This document shows, in pieces, positions 36,182 to 45,939 of a DNA stretch of 64,000 nt. The first letter of the stretch is position 1. The number at the start of each line of letters is the position of its first letter. The position numbers were made by a program, and so were the translations under genes. The notes under the pieces are model-generated. The model was not told where the DNA came from and did not search any database. It worked only from the letters and a program-made list of their open reading frames with translations. The DNA lies in assembly GCF_024438035.1 (NCBI RefSeq), contig NZ_JANFQF010000004.1, positions 124,001 through 188,000 of the forward strand, in the 5' to 3' direction. The stretch is from Rhodococcus tibetensis (GTDB lineage Bacteria; Actinomycetota; Actinomycetes; Mycobacteriales; Mycobacteriaceae).

Positions 36182-38281
36182 TTACTTCACGCTGGCGAGG
36201 GCGAAGGGCAGCACCGACGTGGCGCCCGCCGCCCGCAGCGTGCGCGCCGCCATCGTCAGGGTCCAGCCCGTGTCGGTGAGGGTATCGACCAGGAGGACCG
36301 GCCCGGTGTGCGCCGTCAACTGCGGGGCTTCCCACGCGCCGGCCAGACCGGCGACGCGGTAAGCGGAGTTGGCCGCCGAGACCGGTGGATGGCCGGGCCG
36401 CAGCTTCAAGACGCCGAGGTGTTCGAGCCGTCCGATCTGGGCGAGTCGCTCCGCCAACGAGGCCGCGAGAACTGGGTGAGAGGTCGATTCGACCGCCATG
36501 ACGGCGGTGGGCCGCTGCGTCCAGTCCCACGACGCCAGCACGGCGATACACGCCTGCAGCACGTTCTCGGGTGCCGGACCGTCCGGTGCGTCGATCAGGG
36601 CGCGCAGGCGCTGGCCCCAGCCGAGGTCGGACAACCTGCCGAGGATACGACCCGGTTCCGGACCGTCCGTAATCTTTCCGGACAGCGAGACACCGAGCTT
36701 GCCGAGCCCGGAAGGCCATTGTTTCCGCGGTGCGAGGTCGATACCAGGCCGCTCCAGACGCGATCGGGTCTGGGCCACGGCATCGGCATCCACGGTGGCG
36801 TCGTGGTGCACGCCGGTGCAGTTGTCGCACCGCCCGCAGTCGGAGGCGCCGGCGACCAGTCCCGGGTCGTCGAGTTGCTCCCGCAGGAAGGCCATCCGGC
36901 AGGTGGTGATCCGCTGATACTCGAGCATGGCCTGCTGCTCGGACTCGCGGGCCCGTTCGAGACGTTCGTAGCGTTCGGCGTCGTACGTCCACGGCTGTCC
37001 GGTTCCCACCCAGCCGCCGCGGACCCGGCGAACCGCACCGTCCACATCGAGAACCTTCAACACCATCTCGAGTCGCGTCCGCCCCAGTTCCACCAGCGGC
37101 TCCAAGGCCGGCGTGGACTGCGGCCGGTCGGGATCGAGAACCTCGATGACCCGTCGCACCATGTGCTCACGGGGAAATGCGACAGAGGCGAAATAGCTCC
37201 AGATCTGCCGGTCTTCCGAGCCGGGGAGCAGGATCACCTCGGCGCGGTCCGTGGAACGTCCCGCTCGGCCCACCTGCTGGTAGTACGAGATCGGCGACGA
37301 CGGCGCACCGAGATGCACCACGAATCCGAGGTCTGGCTTGTCGAAGCCCATGCCGAGCGCCGACGTGGCCACCAGGGCCTTGACGCGGTTGTCGAGCAGA
37401 TCCTGCTCGAGACTTTCGCGTTCACCGGCATCGGTCTGTCCCGTATAGGCGGCGACTGTGTGTCCCTGTTCGGTGAGCAGACTGGCCAGATCTCGTGCCG
37501 CCGACACCGTGAGCGCATAGATGATCCCCGACCCGGGCAGGCTGTTGAGCTTTTGGGCGAGCCAGGCCGCCCGCGCCGTGGCCTCCGGGATCTGCACCAC
37601 TGACAGATGCAAGGACTCGCGTTCGAGCCCGCCGCGCAGTACCAGAGTTTCGCCGCCGCCGACCCCGAGCTGGGTGGAGACGTCGGTGACCACGCGGTCA
37701 TTCGCGGTGGCCGTGGTTGCGAGCACGGGAATGCCCTCCCCGAGCTCGCCGATCAGAGTGCGGATGCGGCGGTAGTCCGGACGGAAGTCGTGGCCCCAGT
37801 CCGAGACGCAGTGGGCTTCGTCGACGACGACCAGACCGGCGTCGGCGGCGAGGGAGGGAAGAACCTGGTCGCGGAAGTCGGGGTTGTTGAGTCTTTCCGG
37901 GCTGACCAGCAATACATCCAACTCGTGTGCAGCCACCCGCGCGTGAATGTCGTCCCACTCGGTGACGTTGCCGGAGTTGATCGTGGCGGCCCGGACTCCG
38001 GCCCGCTCTGCCGAGGCCACCTGGTTCCGCATGAGTGCGAGGAGCGGTGAGACGATCACGGTCGGCCCGTGCCCGTCGGCCCGCAGGAGCTTGGCCGCGA
38101 TGAAGTAGACGGCTGACTTGCCCCACCCGGTCCGCTGGACGACGAGCGCCCGTCTCCTGCCGACGACGAGCGCTTCTATAGCCGTCCACTGGTCGTCGCG
38201 CAGGCTCGCTGCGGGTCCTGCCAGCTCTCGGAGCAGGCGTTCGGCCTCGTCGCGGAGTGCGGGCGTGGTGGCGGTGGTCAT
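36182..38281 (-). CDS. RecQ-family ATP-dependent DNA helicase with C-terminal phosphoribosyltransferase-like domain
   Basis: A 699-aa protein. The helicase core has Walker A 'QRTGWGKSAVYF' (near residue 50), the DEAH box in 'VVVDEAHCVSDWGHDFRPDY', and motif VI 'QQVGRAGRSTDRAEV'. Four Cys ('CRMAFL' ... 'CGRCDNCTG') form the RecQ zinc region. Instead of an HRDC domain the last about 110 residues end in 'GPVLLVDTLTDTGWTLTMAA', which looks like the PRPP-binding loop of phosphoribosyltransferases. The start at 38281 is chosen, because the longer frame covers rbsK shadow sequence. It unwinds DNA in repair; the role of the extra domain is unknown. Confidence 0.88.
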   Translation of the reverse strand: MTTATTPALRDEAERLLRELAGPAASLRDDQWTAIEALVVGRRRALVVQRTGWGKSAVYFIAAKLLRADGHGPTVIVSPLLALMRNQVASAERAGVRAATINSGNVTEWDDIHARVAAHELDVLLVSPERLNNPDFRDQVLPSLAADAGLVVVDEAHCVSDWGHDFRPDYRRIRTLIGELGEGIPVLATTATANDRVVTDVSTQLGVGGGETLVLRGGLERESLHLSVVQIPEATARAAWLAQKLNSLPGSGIIYALTVSAARDLASLLTEQGHTVAAYTGQTDAGERESLEQDLLDNRVKALVATSALGMGFDKPDLGFVVHLGAPSSPISYYQQVGRAGRSTDRAEVILLPGSEDRQIWSYFASVAFPREHMVRRVIEVLDPDRPQSTPALEPLVELGRTRLEMVLKVLDVDGAVRRVRGGWVGTGQPWTYDAERYERLERARESEQQAMLEYQRITTCRMAFLREQLDDPGLVAGASDCGRCDNCTGVHHDATVDADAVAQTRSRLERPGIDLAPRKQWPSGLGKLGVSLSGKITDGPEPGRILGRLSDLGWGQRLRALIDAPDGPAPENVLQACIAVLASWDWTQRPTAVMAVESTSHPVLAASLAERLAQIGRLEHLGVLKLRPGHPPVSAANSAYRVAGLAGAWEAPQLTAHTGPVLLVDTLTDTGWTLTMAARTLRAAGATSVLPFALASVK

Positions 38282-38339
38282 GACCCCATGGTGCACGACT
38301 GCTGTGACACTCCTCCCGCCGACAGAGAAAACGGCCTGT

Positions 38340-39206
38340 TCAGGGGCGGAGCGCGGCCTCGATGTCGGTGCGGGTGGGTGAGGATGTCGAGGCTCCTCGT
38401 CGGGTGGTCGCGAGGGCGCCTGCCGCGGTCGCGAACGGCAGCGCGGCCTCGGGGCCGCGCATCCAGGACACCGCCAGAGCGCCCGCGAACGCGTCACCGG
38501 CACCCGTCGTGTCCACCACCTGAGCCGCGGGTGCGTCGGCATGCACGGCGGCGCCGTCCGGGTTCGTGTACTCCGCGCCCGATCCGCCCAGTGTGGTCAC
38601 CAGATGCGGGACGGCGTGCGTCACGTCGGGACCGAGTTGCGCGGCTTCGGTTTCGTTGACCACCAACACATCGACGAGTTCTATGAGCTCGGGGGAAAGT
38701 GGTTGAGCGGGTGAGGGATTGAGCATCACCACCGTATCGTGGGCAGCAGCGTGCGCGGCTGCAGCCAGCACGGTCGCGACCGGTATCTCGAGTTGGCAGA
38801 GCAGCACGTCGGCGGCGGCGATGGCCTCGAGATCTGCGGGTTCGAGGTCGGTCAGGGCGCTGTTGGCGCCCGGTATCACGACAATGCTGTTCTGGCCGGC
38901 GGCGTCGACGGTGATGGTCGCGATCCCGCTCGGCCCGTCGACCTCGCGCAGGTGTGTGGTGTCCACTTCGGCTTCCACCAGGGTTTGCCGCAGTTCGAGA
39001 GCGAACGTATCGGAACCGACGGCGCCGATGAACGTGACACGTCCTCCTGCCCGTGCCGCGGCGACGGCCTGGTTTGCGCCTTTGCCGCCGGGAGTGGCGG
39101 CAAAGGCGCTGCCCAAGATGGTCTCGCCAGGGGCGGGTAATCGCTCGGTCGCCGTCAGCAGATCCATGTTGACGCTACCGACGACGGCGATCCTGGGAGC
39201 GGACAT
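38340..39206 (-). CDS. rbsK: Ribokinase (PfkB family)
   Basis: A 288-aa sugar kinase that phosphorylates ribose at O5. The N-terminal 'IAVVGSVNMDLLTATERLPA' and 'GGKGANQAVAAARAGGRVTF' are ribokinase signatures, and the anion hole and catalytic Asp are in 'DTTGAGDAFAGAL' near residue 235. The start at 39206 is used (MSAPRIAVVG). It follows the MFS transporter gene by ten bases, so the two are probably co-transcribed. No rbs ABC transporter or LacI regulator is present. Confidence 0.88.
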   Translation of the reverse strand: MSAPRIAVVGSVNMDLLTATERLPAPGETILGSAFAATPGGKGANQAVAAARAGGRVTFIGAVGSDTFALELRQTLVEAEVDTTHLREVDGPSGIATITVDAAGQNSIVVIPGANSALTDLEPADLEAIAAADVLLCQLEIPVATVLAAAAHAAAHDTVVMLNPSPAQPLSPELIELVDVLVVNETEAAQLGPDVTHAVPHLVTTLGGSGAEYTNPDGAAVHADAPAAQVVDTTGAGDAFAGALAVSWMRGPEAALPFATAAGALATTRRGASTSSPTRTDIEAALRP

Positions 39207-39216
39207 GACCGAAAGA

Positions 39217-40686
39217 CTATCTCGCGTCGAGGGAGTCCGCCTGCTGCTCGGGCATCGGCGACGCGTCTGTCTTGTTCCGCCGCAACCGGCCGAGGATGCG
39301 ACGAGCCTCTGCATCGGTCGCGACGGCAGGCGACGACCCCGCGAGCGGCTTGCGGGCGGTCTCGGAGATGAGGAGAACCGCCAGACCCCCGATTACTGCC
39401 GCCACCATCATGTACATCGGAGCGACGAGATCGCTGCCGGTGGCGTCCTGCAGGGCGGTCAGCACCAGGGGCGTCGTACCACCGAAGATGGACACCGCGA
39501 GGTTGTATCCGATCGCGAGGCCGCCGTAGCGAATTCCGGTCGGAAAGAGAGCGGGGAGAACGGAAGGAAAAACGCCGACGAACAGCAGCAGGAGGCCGCC
39601 GAGTATCGCGAGTCCGAGAAATACGGTGAAGTAGTGGCCGACACCGATCAGCAGGTACGCCGGCAGCGACAGGGCGAAGAAGCCGACGAAACCGGCCAGG
39701 AGCAACGGCTTACGACCGACTCGATCCGAGAGTCGTCCCACAAGGCTGATGCACGCCATCATGATGACCATCACGATGATCATCAGAACGAGGCCGTGTG
39801 ACTCGTCGTAGCCGAGCGTATTCGACAGGTACGTAGGCATGTAACTGAGCAGCCCGTAGTGAGCGATGTTGTAGGCGGCGACGAGAATTACGCACAGCAC
39901 GAGGGGACGCCAATTCTCGACCAGTGTCTCGCGGAGTTTCCCGCCTGTGGATTCCTCTGCGAGAGAACGTTCTTCGGCCAGCTCTCGTTGCTGGAAGGCC
40001 GGCGTCTCCTCGAGCCTCAGTCGCAGGTAGAGGCCGATCAAGCCCAAGGGGCCGGCGAGCAGGAACGGAATTCGCCATGCCCAGTCGACCAGAGCGTCGG
40101 CGCTGACAGCGCTGCTGATGACGGTGACGAGTCCTGCTGCCGCAACATACCCGGCGAGGGTACCGAATTCGAGGAAACTGGCGAAGAAGCCGCGACGCTT
40201 GTCGGGTGCGTACTCGGCGACGAACGTACTGGCGCCACCGTACTCACCGCCGGTCGAGAAGCCCTGTATGAGGCGGAAGAGCACGAGAAGGACCGGTGCC
40301 AGGATTCCGATAGATTCGTAACTTGGAATCACACCGATGGCGAAAGTGCTTCCCGCCATGAGGATGATCGTGGTGGCAAGCACTCTCTTGCGTCCGATGC
40401 GATCGCCGAGCGGGCCGAAGAAGAGACCGCCCAACGGCCGGACGATGAACGCTGCGGCGAAGACAGCGAACGTCGAAAGCAGCTGCGCCGTACCGCTGGC
40501 CGCGGGAAAGAACACCTGGCCGATAGTGGTCGCGAGGTAGGCGTAGACGCCGAAGTCGAACCATTCCATGGCGTTGCCGAGCATGGTGGCTTTGACCGCC
40601 CGTGTGACCGAGGCCTCGTCGATGACGGTGACGTCGGGTGACTGCGCCACCTCGTCCGCGGTGATGGAGTTTTCTGGTGCATTCAT
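39217..40686 (-). CDS. MFS transporter, metabolite:H+ symporter (MHS) type
   Basis: A 489-aa transporter with twelve predicted membrane helices. The signature loop 'FFGPLGDRIGRKRVLATT' follows helix 2, and 'FSTGGEYGGASTFVAEYAPD' follows helix 4, both typical of the ProP/ShiA/KgtP group, which carries organic acids, proline or betaine with protons. The start at 40686 (MNAPENSITADEV) has a soluble N-terminus of about 30 residues. Being placed with ribokinase hints at a sugar-related substrate, but the sequence points to an acid or osmolyte; this remains open. Confidence 0.85.
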   Translation of the reverse strand: MNAPENSITADEVAQSPDVTVIDEASVTRAVKATMLGNAMEWFDFGVYAYLATTIGQVFFPAASGTAQLLSTFAVFAAAFIVRPLGGLFFGPLGDRIGRKRVLATTIILMAGSTFAIGVIPSYESIGILAPVLLVLFRLIQGFSTGGEYGGASTFVAEYAPDKRRGFFASFLEFGTLAGYVAAAGLVTVISSAVSADALVDWAWRIPFLLAGPLGLIGLYLRLRLEETPAFQQRELAEERSLAEESTGGKLRETLVENWRPLVLCVILVAAYNIAHYGLLSYMPTYLSNTLGYDESHGLVLMIIVMVIMMACISLVGRLSDRVGRKPLLLAGFVGFFALSLPAYLLIGVGHYFTVFLGLAILGGLLLLFVGVFPSVLPALFPTGIRYGGLAIGYNLAVSIFGGTTPLVLTALQDATGSDLVAPMYMMVAAVIGGLAVLLISETARKPLAGSSPAVATDAEARRILGRLRRNKTDASPMPEQQADSLDAR

Positions 40687-41059
40687 GAGTCGTGCGCTCC
40701 CCAGCGCCGGTTTCACCCACGCGGGGCACGTACCTGATGCACGCATCTTTTCGTCGCCCGCAGGGTGAAGTGCTGGTCGGGTTCCACAGGCCACGGACCC
40801 TTCGGCGCGATGCGGCCCCCGCCGATCGGCTCTGGCTCGTGGCTCGGTCCCGCCCCCGCTCCGGGGACGACAGGACTACCAGCTGTAAGAGCGATTACCG
40901 TAGCAAAGGACTGGCGGCTTGTCGGTCCGAGCGTCGGCGGGCACCGGGTGAACTCGGGTGATCTGTGCCGTCACCTGGATGTTCTCGGAGAAGGCGTCGC
41001 GTACGCGCGACAGGGTGGTTGACCGAGCTGCCCCGAGCTGCGGTAGATAGGCTGTCTTC
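40687..41059. other. Divergent intergenic region between MFS gene and proA
   Basis: A 373-base gap without a credible gene. The most regular element is GTCGCG-TACG-CGCGAC at 40996-41011, a six-base inverted repeat about 50 bases before proA, which might be an operator or a leader hairpin. Promoters for both genes should lie here, but no hexamers stood out. Confidence 0.45.
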
Positions 41060-42337
41060 ATGACAGCAGTGACCTCCACCGAGTCGACGGGCGCCGTGGA
41101 CACCCGTGAGGCCGTCCACGCGGCGGCTCGTCGAGCCCGCACCGCGTCGCGGGTCCTTGCTCTGCTCACCACCGCGCAGAAAGACGCGGCCCTCCACGCC
41201 GCGGCCGATGCCGTGCTGGCCGCCACCGAAGTCGTTCTCGCCGCCAACGCGGCCGATATCGAGTCCGCCCGCGCGTCCGGCACCGAGGAGTCGCTTCTCG
41301 ACCGGCTCCGGTTGACCGAGGCCCGCATCGAGGCGATCGCCGCCGGACTCCGTCAAGTGGCCGGCCTACCCGACCCGATCGGTGAGGTGGTGCGCGGATC
41401 GACACTGCCCAACGGGCTGGAATTGCGACAGCTCCGAGTTCCGCTGGGTGTGGTGGGCATGGTCTACGAGGCACGTCCCAACGTCACCGTGGACGCGTTC
41501 GGGTTGGCTTTGAAGTCGGGCAACGCTGCGCTCCTGCGCGGATCCTCGTCCGCAGCGAAGTCGAATGCGGCACTGGTCGTCGCGTTGCGTGCAGCCTTGG
41601 CCGCGCACGATCTGCCCGAAGACGCGGTGCAATTGCTGCCTACCGAGGACCGCTCCAGCGTCACCCACCTCATCCAGGCACGCGGCTTGGTGGACGTCGT
41701 GATTCCGCGTGGCGGCGCCGGACTGATCAGCGCCGTGGTGCGCGATGCCACCGTCCCGACCATCGAGACCGGGGTGGGCAACTGCCACGTCTACATCCAT
41801 GCCGCCGCGGACCTGGAGATGGCCGAACGAATTCTGCTCAACTCGAAGACGCGGCGGCCGAGTGTCTGCAACACCGCGGAGACGGTTCTGGTCGACGCCG
41901 CCATCGCCGAGGTCGCTGTCCCGAAACTCCTGCAGGCACTGCAGGCACACAGTGTCACCGTCCACGGAGATCTTCCCGGCATGGTGCCTGCCACCGAAAC
42001 GGACTGGTCGGACGAGTACCTCACCCTCGATGTGGCACTGAAGGTCGTCGACGATCTCGGTGCCGCGATCGAGCACATCGACCGATACGGAACGGGTCAC
42101 ACCGAGGCCATCGTCACGTCGGACTTGGCGGCCGCCCGCGAGTTCGGTGCCCGGGTGGACGCCGCCGCGGTGATGGTGAACGCCTCCACCGCCTTCACCG
42201 ACGGTGAGCAATTCGGGTTCGGTGCCGAGATCGGGATCTCCACGCAGAAACTCCATGCCCGTGGTCCGATGGGGCTGCCGGAACTTACCTCTACGAAGTG
42301 GATCGTGTGGGGGGACGGGCACACACGTCCCGTCTAG
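41060..42337 (+). CDS. proA: Gamma-glutamyl phosphate reductase
   Basis: A 425-aa NADPH-dependent enzyme for the second step of proline synthesis. '[20 protein letters not shown]' is the conserved binding region, and the catalytic Cys is in '[17 protein letters not shown]' (near residue 271). The end '[20 protein letters not shown]' is diagnostic. Start is ATG with a short non-conserved N-terminal tail. Its partner proB is 9 kb upstream on the same strand. Confidence 0.95.
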   Translation: MTAVTSTESTGAVDTREAVHAAARRARTASRVLALLTTAQKDAALHAAADAVLAATEVVLAANAADIESARASGTEESLLDRLRLTEARIEAIAAGLRQVAGLPDPIGEVVRGSTLPNGLELRQLRVPLGVVGMVYEARPNVTVDAFGLALKSGNAALLRGSSSAAKSNAALVVALRAALAAHDLPEDAVQLLPTEDRSSVTHLIQARGLVDVVIPRGGAGLISAVVRDATVPTIETGVGNCHVYIHAAADLEMAERILLNSKTRRPSVCNTAETVLVDAAIAEVAVPKLLQALQAHSVTVHGDLPGMVPATETDWSDEYLTLDVALKVVDDLGAAIEHIDRYGTGHTEAIVTSDLAAAREFGARVDAAAVMVNASTAFTDGEQFGFGAEIGISTQKLHARGPMGLPELTSTKWIVWGDGHTRPV

Positions 42338-42386
42338 CGCCGCAGCTCGACCACCACCCACGGAAAGCCCATCGAAAGGAGCGAGC

Positions 42387-43298
42387 GTGGATCGCGCATT
42401 GCCCACCACGACGCCGTTATTCGCGAGCGTCGACGACGTGATCGCCCGCCTCGCCGAAACCGGATACCTCGCCGACAAAGGAACCGCGACCGCGGTGTTC
42501 CTCGCTGACCGGCTCGGTAAGCCCCTGCTCATCGAGGGTCCGGCGGGTGTCGGCAAGACCGAACTCGCGCGGGCCGTCGCGCAGACCACCGACGCCGAAC
42601 TGGTGCGGTTGCAGTGCTACGAGGGCGTCGACGAGGCCCGCGCGCTGTACGAGTGGAATCACGCGAAGCAGATTCTGCGCATCCAGGCCGGGGCGAACCA
42701 AGCAACGGGGAATGTGCGCGGCAGCGACCACAGCTGGGATGCGACGAAGGCGGACGTCTTCTCCGAGGAGTTCCTGCTGTCGCGGCCGCTGCTGACCGCG
42801 ATCCGGCGCGAGGATCCGACGGTGCTGCTCATCGACGAGACCGACAAGGCGGACGTCGAGATCGAGGGCCTGCTCCTCGAGGTGCTCAGCGATTTCGCGG
42901 TCACGGTTCCCGAGCTGGGGACGATCACGGCCACCCGGAAGCCGTTCGTGCTCCTCACCTCGAACGCCACCCGCGAGCTGTCGGAGGCGCTCAAGCGTCG
43001 CTGCCTCTTCCTCCACCTCGACTTCCCGGATGCAGAACTCGAACGCAAGATCTTGGCGAGCCGCGTGCCAGAGCTACCGGAAGCAATCGCCGAGCAGTTG
43101 GTTGCCACTATCCGGGTGCTCCGCGGAATGCAGTTGAAGAAACTGCCCTCGGTAGCCGAAACCATCGACTGGGGGCGCACGCTCCTCGCGCTCGGGTTGG
43201 ACACTCTCGACGACGACGCCGTGCGGGCCACCCTGGGCGTGGTCCTCAAGCACCAATCCGACCAGCAGCGCGCCGCCGCCGAACTGCGACTGAACTGA
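42387..43298 (+). CDS. MoxR-family AAA+ ATPase
   Basis: A 303-aa AAA+ chaperone of the MoxR type, which works with a VWA-domain partner to load cofactors or remodel proteins. Walker A is 'IEGPAGVGKTELARAVAQ' (near residue 55), Walker B 'PTVLLIDETDKADVEIEGLL', and the sensor 'VLLTSNATRELSEALKRRCL'. The GTG start at 42387 has AAAGGA nine bases ahead; the frame upstream overlaps proA and is shadow sequence. It is 10 bases before the VWA gene, forming the usual pair. Confidence 0.92.
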   Translation: MDRALPTTTPLFASVDDVIARLAETGYLADKGTATAVFLADRLGKPLLIEGPAGVGKTELARAVAQTTDAELVRLQCYEGVDEARALYEWNHAKQILRIQAGANQATGNVRGSDHSWDATKADVFSEEFLLSRPLLTAIRREDPTVLLIDETDKADVEIEGLLLEVLSDFAVTVPELGTITATRKPFVLLTSNATRELSEALKRRCLFLHLDFPDAELERKILASRVPELPEAIAEQLVATIRVLRGMQLKKLPSVAETIDWGRTLLALGLDTLDDDAVRATLGVVLKHQSDQQRAAAELRLN

Positions 43299-43308
43299 GG
43301 GTTTTCCC

Positions 43309-44769
43309 ATGGCTGCAGGTGGTCCTCTCACATCTCGGTCGGCATCGTCCGGGCCCGCCGCGCCGCACGGGTTGCCCGGCCATCTGGTCGACTTCGTCGA
43401 GGCGTTGCGGCGACGCGGCATCATGGTGGGTCCGTCGGAGACCGTCGACGCCGGACAGGTCATGTCCGTCCTCGATCTCCTCGACCGCGAGGCGCTGCGA
43501 GAGGGACTTGCGTGCGCCCTGCTACGCCGTCCCACTCACCGCTCCACCTTCGACGCTCTCTTCGATCTGTGGTTCCCCGCTGCGGTCGGCAATCGGTCGA
43601 ACGGGACCATCGACACGAGTCTCCCGCGAACCGAGAACGGGGACATCGACTACGACGCCCTGCGCGAGTTGATCGTCGAACTCCTCACCGACGGGTCGCC
43701 CGAAGCGCTCGAGCTCACCGAACTCCTGACCGCGCAGATGGTCGAGGAACTCGGGCAGTACCAGTCGGCGAACGGGCCGTCGTTCTCCGCGTACCAGGCG
43801 TTGCGGGACGTGGCGCCCGAGACGCTGCTGAAAAAGATCCTCGACGGGCTGCTGGGTAACCAGCAGGACGGCAATCCCACGAGGGCCGAGCACTACGAAT
43901 CCGAGGTGGCTAAGCGCACTGCGGCCCAGCGGATCGCCGATTTCCGCAAGATGGTCGAGAAGGAGACACGCCGGCGGTCGGCTGAGAACCTCGGCAAGGA
44001 ACGGGTGGCGTCGTACGGGGTGCCGAGGTTGGCCGAGGAAGTGGACTTCCTTCGCGCGTCGGACTCCGAGTTGACCGCGTTGAAACGCAACGTCACCCCG
44101 CTCGCCAGACTGCTGGCCAGCCGGCTCGCGGTTCGCCGTAGCCGCAACCGCGCCGGGTCGATCGATCTCCGTCGCACCCTGCGCAAATCGATGTCCACCG
44201 GGGGAGTGCCCATCGACCTCGTCCAGCGCAAGCCGCGACGGGCCCGACCGGAACTCGTGGTGATGTGCGACGTGTCGGGTTCGGTGGCCGGGTTCAGCCA
44301 CTTCACGTTGCTCCTCGTCCATGCACTGCGGGAGCAGTTCTCGCGGGTGCGGGTGTTCGCGTTCATCGACACCACGGACGAGGTCACCCGGTTCTTCGAC
44401 TCGGGCGCGGACCTCGGAAATGCGATGTCGCGGATGATCCGCGAGGCCGACCTCGTCAGCTACGACGGGCACTCCGACTACGGCAACGCTTTCGGCGTGT
44501 TCGCGGAGCGGTTCACGCAATCCATCACCTCGCGCACCTCACTGCTCGTGCTCGGTGACGGCCGTAACAACTACCGCGACCCCAATCTGGAGGCGCTGGC
44601 GCGTCTGGTGTCAGTTGCCAAGCACGCGCACTGGCTCAACCCGGAGCCACGCGGACAGTGGGGTTCGGGGGATTCGGCGGCCAAGGTCTACAACGAGGTC
44701 ATCAGCATGCACGAGTGCCGCTCCGCGCAGCAGCTCGCCTCGGTGGTCGCCGGGTTGCTCCCGGTATGA
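43309..44769 (+). CDS. VWA-domain (CoxE-like) protein, partner of MoxR
   Basis: A 486-aa protein. The C-terminal part (from about residue 310) is a von Willebrand factor A domain, with the MIDAS motif '[18 protein letters not shown]' (DxSxS) and a later '[13 protein letters not shown]'. The N-terminal 300 residues are helical and charged, as in CoxE/YehP-like proteins. It likely binds a metal-dependent client and is acted on by the MoxR ATPase ahead of it. The client is unknown; no carbon monoxide dehydrogenase genes are near. Confidence 0.88.
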   Translation: MAAGGPLTSRSASSGPAAPHGLPGHLVDFVEALRRRGIMVGPSETVDAGQVMSVLDLLDREALREGLACALLRRPTHRSTFDALFDLWFPAAVGNRSNGTIDTSLPRTENGDIDYDALRELIVELLTDGSPEALELTELLTAQMVEELGQYQSANGPSFSAYQALRDVAPETLLKKILDGLLGNQQDGNPTRAEHYESEVAKRTAAQRIADFRKMVEKETRRRSAENLGKERVASYGVPRLAEEVDFLRASDSELTALKRNVTPLARLLASRLAVRRSRNRAGSIDLRRTLRKSMSTGGVPIDLVQRKPRRARPELVVMCDVSGSVAGFSHFTLLLVHALREQFSRVRVFAFIDTTDEVTRFFDSGADLGNAMSRMIREADLVSYDGHSDYGNAFGVFAERFTQSITSRTSLLVLGDGRNNYRDPNLEALARLVSVAKHAHWLNPEPRGQWGSGDSAAKVYNEVISMHECRSAQQLASVVAGLLPV

Positions 44770-44788
44770 CCACGTAAGCTCGGCACTC

Positions 44789-45484
44789 GTGGAACAGGGA
44801 ACAACGGGCACACGTCGGCGCCGTCTGGGCGTCATGGGCGGCACCTTCGACCCCATTCACCACGGTCACCTGGTGGCCGCCAGTGAAGTCGCCGACCGTT
44901 TCGGTCTCGACGAGGTGATCTTCGTGCCCACGGGCCGGCCGTGGCAGAAGCAGGGGAAAGTGGTCAGCCCTGCGGAGGACCGATACCTGATGACGGTCAT
45001 CGCCACTGCGTCGAATCCGCGGTTCTCGGTGAGTCGGGTGGACCTCGACCGCCGGAAGGTGACGTACACCGTCGACACCCTGCGCGATCTTCGCAGCTTC
45101 CACCCCGACGCCGAGCTGTACTTCATTACCGGTGCCGACGCCCTGGCGAGTATCCTGTCGTGGCAGGACTGGGAGGAACTGTTCTCACTGGCGAAGTTCG
45201 TGGGGGTGTCGCGCCCCGGATTCGATCTCAACACCGAACATCTGGCTGCTCATCTCGACGCGCTGCCGGAGGACGCGGTCACGTTGATCGAGATACCGGC
45301 GCTGGCGATCTCCTCGACGGAATGTCGGCGGCGCGCCAGTCGACACCGTCCTGTGTGGTACCTGGTGCCGGACGGTGTGGTCCAGTACATCTCCAAGCGG
45401 AATCTGTATCGGCCGCCGGACTCCGAGCGCCTGGACGGGGCGACGACGATGTCGGAACCGGCCCCCGGTAAGACCAAGAGTTAG
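44789..45484 (+). CDS. nadD: Nicotinate-nucleotide adenylyltransferase
   Basis: A 231-aa enzyme that couples ATP and nicotinate mononucleotide to deamido-NAD. The nucleotidyltransferase motif is '[20 protein letters not shown]' (residues 14-33) and the second motif '[13 protein letters not shown]' stands for ISSTxIR. The GTG at 44789 gives the correct family length. It lies 19 bases after the VWA gene and 29 before rsfS, the usual nadD-rsfS-gpgP order of actinobacteria. Confidence 0.94.
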   Translation: MEQGTTGTRRRRLGVMGGTFDPIHHGHLVAASEVADRFGLDEVIFVPTGRPWQKQGKVVSPAEDRYLMTVIATASNPRFSVSRVDLDRRKVTYTVDTLRDLRSFHPDAELYFITGADALASILSWQDWEELFSLAKFVGVSRPGFDLNTEHLAAHLDALPEDAVTLIEIPALAISSTECRRRASRHRPVWYLVPDGVVQYISKRNLYRPPDSERLDGATTMSEPAPGKTKS

Positions 45485-45513
45485 CACTTTTTCTACGAAC
45501 TGGAGAACATCGA

Positions 45514-45939
45514 GTGAGCGCAACGACCGAAGCCATCGAGATGGCACGCATCGCGGCAGTGGCTGCCGATGAGAAGCTGGCCTCCGATGTGGTGGTGCTC
45601 GATGTTTCCGAGCAGCTGGTCATCACCGACTGCTTCGTCATCGCGTCGGCGCCCAACGAGCGCCAGGTCAACGCGATCGTCGAGAACATCGAGGAGCGTC
45701 TGCGTGAGGCCGGTCACAAGCCGGTGCGCCGTGAAGGTACCCGGGAGGGTCGTTGGGCGCTGCTCGACTTCGTGGACGTCGTCATCCACGTGCAGCACAA
45801 CGAGGAACGTAACTTCTATGCGCTCGAGCGGCTCTGGAAGGACTGCCCGAGCGTCCCGGTCGACGGCATCGGCCAGCATGCTCCCGCCACCAACGGTGCT
45901 GATCCCGGCTCCGCGAACAGTGAGGAATCCGAGCAGTGA
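45514..45939 (+). CDS. rsfS: Ribosomal silencing factor RsfS
   Basis: A 141-aa protein that binds L14 on the large subunit and stops subunit joining in starvation. The core 'DVVVLDVSEQLVITDCFVIA', 'ASAPNERQVNAIVENIEERL' and 'GRWALLDFVDVVIHVQHNEE' are all standard. The tail after about residue 115 is not conserved. GTG start, overlapping gpgP by four bases. Confidence 0.95.
   Translation: MSATTEAIEMARIAAVAADEKLASDVVVLDVSEQLVITDCFVIASAPNERQVNAIVENIEERLREAGHKPVRREGTREGRWALLDFVDVVIHVQHNEERNFYALERLWKDCPSVPVDGIGQHAPATNGADPGSANSEESEQ

Noticed and set aside
35543-37603. A 686-codon plus-strand open frame across ectA and the RecQ gene
   Set aside because: Antisense to two recognised genes and to the CRP-type site, low complexity, no motif.
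31960-40686. Genomic island or prophage
   Set aside because: The genes depart from mycobacterial order, but no integrase, transposase, tRNA or flanking repeat is visible and the base composition looks like the rest.
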